Below, piece by piece: positions 41,467 to 44,051 of a DNA stretch of 44,051 nt. Every line of letters begins with the position of its first letter. The first letter of the stretch is position 1. The stretch is from Metallosphaera yellowstonensis MK1 (GTDB lineage Archaea > Thermoproteota > Thermoprotei_A > Sulfolobales > Sulfolobaceae). Position numbers and translations under genes: made by a program. The stretch spans positions 377,878 to 421,928 of the forward strand of contig NZ_JH597761.1 of assembly GCF_000243315.1 (NCBI RefSeq), read 5' to 3'. The notes below the pieces were generated by a model that had not been told where the DNA came from, did not search any database, and saw only the letters and a program-made list of their open reading frames with translations.

Positions 41467-42684
41467 ACGGTAGACCCAAAATCATATTATGAAAAATAAT
41501 TCTGGCAGTATAATATCGACTCATAGCGAATAACAGGATTTATAAGAGTATTAAGAATTCAGTTGTAGAAAGGTTTAAGGTGAGGGAGATGTGGTATTAC
41601 CGTGTGGGAGATCAAGGTGATAATACACCATCTCCCTCACCAAAATAACGTACAACAAATAGGATATAAATTACTTTCCATGTTCTCCTTCAAGGGAAAG
41701 AGAGGGGAAGAGGTGGCGAGAACCCTCATCTCAGCCTGTCTGTGGAACGATTCGGTGGAAAGTAAGTCGAGGGCGTATGGCGTGTCCCCACAGACCGTAA
41801 GGAATTACGTGGAGGAGCAGGGGGTGGAAGTGGTTGAGAAACTCTTGGAACAAGTGAGGAAGATATCCTTGGAGGTACTGAAGGGAGTAAGGGAGATAGA
41901 CCTCTCAATAGACTGGACAACCAAGACCTGGTACGGGAAAACGGTGGGAGGGCTCGGGAGTTCGGAGGAGGGGAGCTCTTGGAACTACGCAACTGCGACG
42001 ACTAAGTTTGACGGGAAAGTGCTCCTACTGGCCTTCGTCACACTAGTCAAGGGGATGACCAAGGATGAGGTCGTGAAGGCCCTCGTGGAGCAAGTCGTCG
42101 CCATGGGGTTCAAGATAAGGTTGATGACTCTCGACGCTGGTTTCTACGCGATTGACGTGCTCAACTTCGTTTCGCAGTTCAAGTACGTAATCGGAGTTCC
42201 TGTTGGGGACGTGAAGGTCTACGAGGAGTTCGACGGCGAGTACGAGACTAACAGTAAGAGGCACAGGAGGGACGAGCAGGTCGAGTTCAGGCTTTTGGTC
42301 TACGGTAGGGAGAAGGGGAAGAGGAAGAAGGTTGTTTACTTCGCTAGGGCTACGAACCTCGACCTACCGAAGGGGGAGGTGTTGAAGTTGTACAACAAGG
42401 TGAGGGGTCCCATAGAGACCTCTTACCGGAACATCAAGGCTTTTCTCCCATTCACCAGTTCCACCAAGTTCGTCTTCCGCACGTTGATCTTCGTGCTGGC
42501 AATCGTACTCTACTCCCTGTACACCGTGTTCAAGGGGGAGGTGAGGAGGGAGCAGTTCAGGTTACTCCTAATACTCTTGTTTTCCGATGATTTATTCTAT
42601 CTAAAAGATTTTCTACTTAAATCAATAGAACCGCTTATTAATAATATATATTTATTTTCAAGGAGGTGATTTTGGGTCTACCGT
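41467..42684 (+). mobile_element. IS-A copy 2: apparently intact insertion sequence, about 1.2 kb
   Basis: Inverted repeats are ACGGTAGACCCAAAATCA (41467-41484) and its perfect complement TGATTTTGGGTCTACCGT (42667-42684). The bases TTA flank both sides if the repeat is taken from CGG, giving a possible 3-base target duplication. One uninterrupted transposase gene fills the element. The length (about 1217 bp) and transposase recall the ISC1217-like group of Sulfolobales, which is from memory and unverified. Confidence 0.92.
41602..42669 (+). CDS. IS-A transposase (DDE type), intact
   Basis: 355 residues from GTG 41602; an ATG at 41680 (MFSFKGKRGEEVA) is an alternative start. The N-terminal region has a helix-turn-helix-like VESKSRAYGVSPQTVRNYVEE. 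The catalytic triad is probably D in REIDLSIDWTTKTWYG, D in IRLMTLDAGFYAIDVL and E in RGPIETSYRNIKAFLP, the last resembling the Y-R-E-K signature of IS4-like transposases. The C-terminus is hydrophobic (FRTLIFVLAIVLYSLYTVF). The stop codon lies within 20 bases of the right inverted repeat. It is the only full transposase in the window and could act on copy 1. Confidence 0.9.
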   Translation: MWEIKVIIHHLPHQNNVQQIGYKLLSMFSFKGKRGEEVARTLISACLWNDSVESKSRAYGVSPQTVRNYVEEQGVEVVEKLLEQVRKISLEVLKGVREIDLSIDWTTKTWYGKTVGGLGSSEEGSSWNYATATTKFDGKVLLLAFVTLVKGMTKDEVVKALVEQVVAMGFKIRLMTLDAGFYAIDVLNFVSQFKYVIGVPVGDVKVYEEFDGEYETNSKRHRRDEQVEFRLLVYGREKGKRKKVVYFARATNLDLPKGEVLKLYNKVRGPIETSYRNIKAFLPFTSSTKFVFRTLIFVLAIVLYSLYTVFKGEVRREQFRLLLILLFSDDLFYLKDFLLKSIEPLINNIYLFSRR

Positions 42685-43021
42685 TAGGAGGAGATTCCCG
42701 TAGAGTGAGCCATCATGTGGTTTACTACCTTATCATCTCATCACTTGTCAGTTAGTGGGTGATTTCACGCCCACTTCATTCATCCACCTTTAGATCACTG
42801 GTCATCGTCAGTTCGCAACCCAAGGACCATCCCATTCTTTAAATGTCGCCTTCTCACCTCGGTTGACGTTAGCTTATCTAGTTCTCCCCTCGTTCCCTTA
42901 CAACCCTTCTCCTTTTGATATGCCTTTACATGGGTCCAGAACTTCCTGTTAGAGTTCCGGTGGGATTGAGACGAAGTCTGACCTCCTCCACCCCCATGAG
43001 GGCGAGGATTCCCCGTTAAGG

Positions 43022-43460
43022 GTTACACCCCTTTACGGATGCTACTCGGTTGTGGTCAACCATGAAGGAGACGAGCTTCTTTGTTATTGAAACCGCCACA
43101 TTGATGGATTTCCTGAGGACATTCAGGGCACCGTTCAGGTCGCTGTGCAGTCAGTGTCCCGGGGCAGTGGACTGCTCCTCTTGGTTTCCTTTGAACTTCT
43201 ACGCCATGACTAGCACGGTGCTTGGAGGTGTTGTACTCGACGACCTCGAACATCTTCATGCGTACTCCTGGGCGTCTCATAGTTCAGCTCTTTGAACAGC
43301 TTGGCCGAGAGGTCCGCGAGCCTCCTGACTCTCCTTTCCTGAAGACCTTGCTAAGAGACGTACAACGTTAGTCCTCCTGTTCTAGTACTCGACCTCGTAG
43401 ACGTCCTTCACAGACGTTGCGGGAGAGGTCGGCTCCACCTCCTCATCTCACGAAGTTGAG
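43022..43460 (-). pseudogene. TnpB remnant, reading toward the window start
   Basis: On the minus strand SDLNGALNVLRKSINVAVSITKKLVSFMVDHNRV (about 43030-43145) is the C-terminal helix after the RuvC-III Asp of a TnpB, ending in a stop near 43025. It is preceded by a stop where the zinc ribbon should be. Upstream, RRLADLSAKLFKELNYE and MKMFEVVEYNTSKHRASHGVEVQRKPRG look like the N-terminal part in other frames. Most of the middle is gone. GC-rich CCCCATGAGGGCGAGGATTCCC downstream (42993-43014) is the probable 3' element end. The stretches 42685-42990 and 43460-43740 show no gene. Confidence 0.6.
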
Positions 43461-43743
43461 CTGAGGAAGGCATCTCGAGAGGAAGAGAGCCCTTCGAAGC
43501 TTAAAACCTTACAAAGGGGAGCAATCCGTCCCCACCTCAGGGAGGCGAGGCTTTCCTTCCTTTGAACCTCCTCTTCTATAATGTCTACACAATCGCCAAT
43601 AGGAATTAATCATAATCTATGTTAGTTTAAACATTTTTTATTACATTAAGTTTATAGGGGCGATTCAGGGCTCCTTTGCGATTTCTATTTGTTTCTATAG
43701 AATGAAAGTGACTTAATTGATCCTACATCAGTAACACTAAAAA

Positions 43744-43808
43744 GGGGACGAGCGCTAGGTCATACCATGAGACACTCATTCAATCACGTGGTTACCTCGC
43801 TCGTCCCC
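43744..43808 (+). repeat. 11-base inverted repeat flanking a transposase start codon
   Basis: GGGGACGAGCG (43744-43754) is the perfect complement of CGCTCGTCCCC (43798-43808). The loop of 43 bases contains the start codon at 43767. A transcript starting upstream could fold the start into a hairpin. Confidence 0.55.
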
Positions 43809-44051
43809 GAGTTACTTGGGAAGGACGCGCCATTAAATGAAACGGTGGCTGAGATCGAGAGGAGGGTCCTGGAGGAGAGGAGGACCTCCCCCAGGTACGT
43901 CAGGGGGAAGGAGGTGAGGAGGAGGGGTTACGCCAGGTACAGGTTCTTGAAGGGGTTCAAGGTCTCCCTCCGGGGGTCGTGTACGGGCTGGAGTGGGTCA
44001 CGGTGAGCTTACCCGTGCTGTACAGGGGAGGGGAGAGGGTGAGGACGAGGG
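43767..44051 (+). pseudogene. 5' part of a transposase of unrecognised family, frameshifted, runs off the window
   Basis: The ATG at 43767 opens MRHSFNHVVTSLVPELLGKDAPLNETVAEIERRVLEERRTSPRYVRGKEVRRRGYARYRFLKGFKVSL. The frame then gives RGSCTGWSGSR and a stop at 44004-44006. The +1 frame continues plausibly (VVYGLEWVTVSLPVLYRGGERVRTR) to the window end, so one base is probably missing near 43975. The sequence looks like an IS N-terminal domain from archaeal insertion sequences, but I cannot name the family. An inverted repeat encloses its start. Confidence 0.5.

Noticed and set aside
42940-43015. GTTCCGGTGGGATTGAGAC, thought of as a CRISPR-like repeat
   Set aside because: It occurs once, with no regularly spaced copies; it belongs to the probable 3' end of a TnpB element.

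Overview
The window looks like a chromosome segment of a thermoacidophilic archaeon of the order Sulfolobales. The moderate GC content, AGG/AGA-rich arginine codons, leaderless promoters with TATA boxes about 26-35 bases before the start codon, and the insertion sequence types all fit, and a Metallosphaera-like genus is the best guess. No rRNA, tRNA or CRISPR array was seen. Most of the host genes handle sulfur or aromatic compounds. Between them lies dense, mostly decayed mobile DNA.

Layout. 1-2.75 kb: the N-terminus of a peptide-type ABC permease, then a pile-up of two insertion sequence types, called here IS-A and IS-B. 2.8-5.8 kb: a hemerythrin-like protein, an uncharacterised protein, a VapBC toxin-antitoxin pair and a TnpB remnant. 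6-8 kb: a methanethiol oxidase (SBP56) gene overlapping a membrane protein gene. 8-15.3 kb: a tightly coupled operon for lipoate assembly (lipoate ligase, two radical SAM lipoyl-synthase-type proteins, an M23-fold protein). A broken IS607 element separates it from a degenerate HAD protein and a GcvH/LbpA-type lipoyl carrier protein. 15.6-20 kb: a coiled-coil nuclease-like protein, a persulfide-dioxygenase-like metallo-beta-lactamase protein with a TrmB regulator, an MFS transporter and RNase HI. 20-23.8 kb: an IS607 remnant, a B12-type radical SAM enzyme, a PurM/HypE-like protein and an HTH-10 regulator. 23.9-29.8 kb: an aromatic (probably 4-hydroxyphenylacetate) catabolic set: transporter, flavin reductase, extradiol dioxygenase and HpaB monooxygenase, with a second coiled-coil nuclease-like gene inside it. 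30-34.4 kb: a TnpB pseudogene, an SPL-type radical SAM protein coupled to an Nre DNA repair protein, and a frameshifted AT-rich MFS gene. 34.5-39.3 kb: assimilatory sulfate reduction, sat-cysH diverging from sulfite reductase-SUMT, then a small winged-helix protein. 39.6-44 kb: a CDF metal exporter, BluB, an intact IS-A copy, a TnpB remnant and the start of another transposase.

Two observations stand out. First, a palindrome of the form TGCAA-N3-TTGCA sits about 10 bases upstream of the TATA box of the methanethiol oxidase gene. It occurs twice in tandem between the divergent cysH and sulfite reductase promoters, about 30 kb away, with the same spacing to the sulfite reductase TATA box. This suggests one regulator for organic-sulfur oxidation and sulfate assimilation. 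Second, a family of about 66-bp miniature inverted-repeat elements (six copies) shares its ends with IS-B. Some copies keep 5-bp target duplications, and one supplies the final residues and stop codon of the M23-fold gene.

All calls are by eye. Family assignments rest on motifs and remembered homologues, not on database searches.
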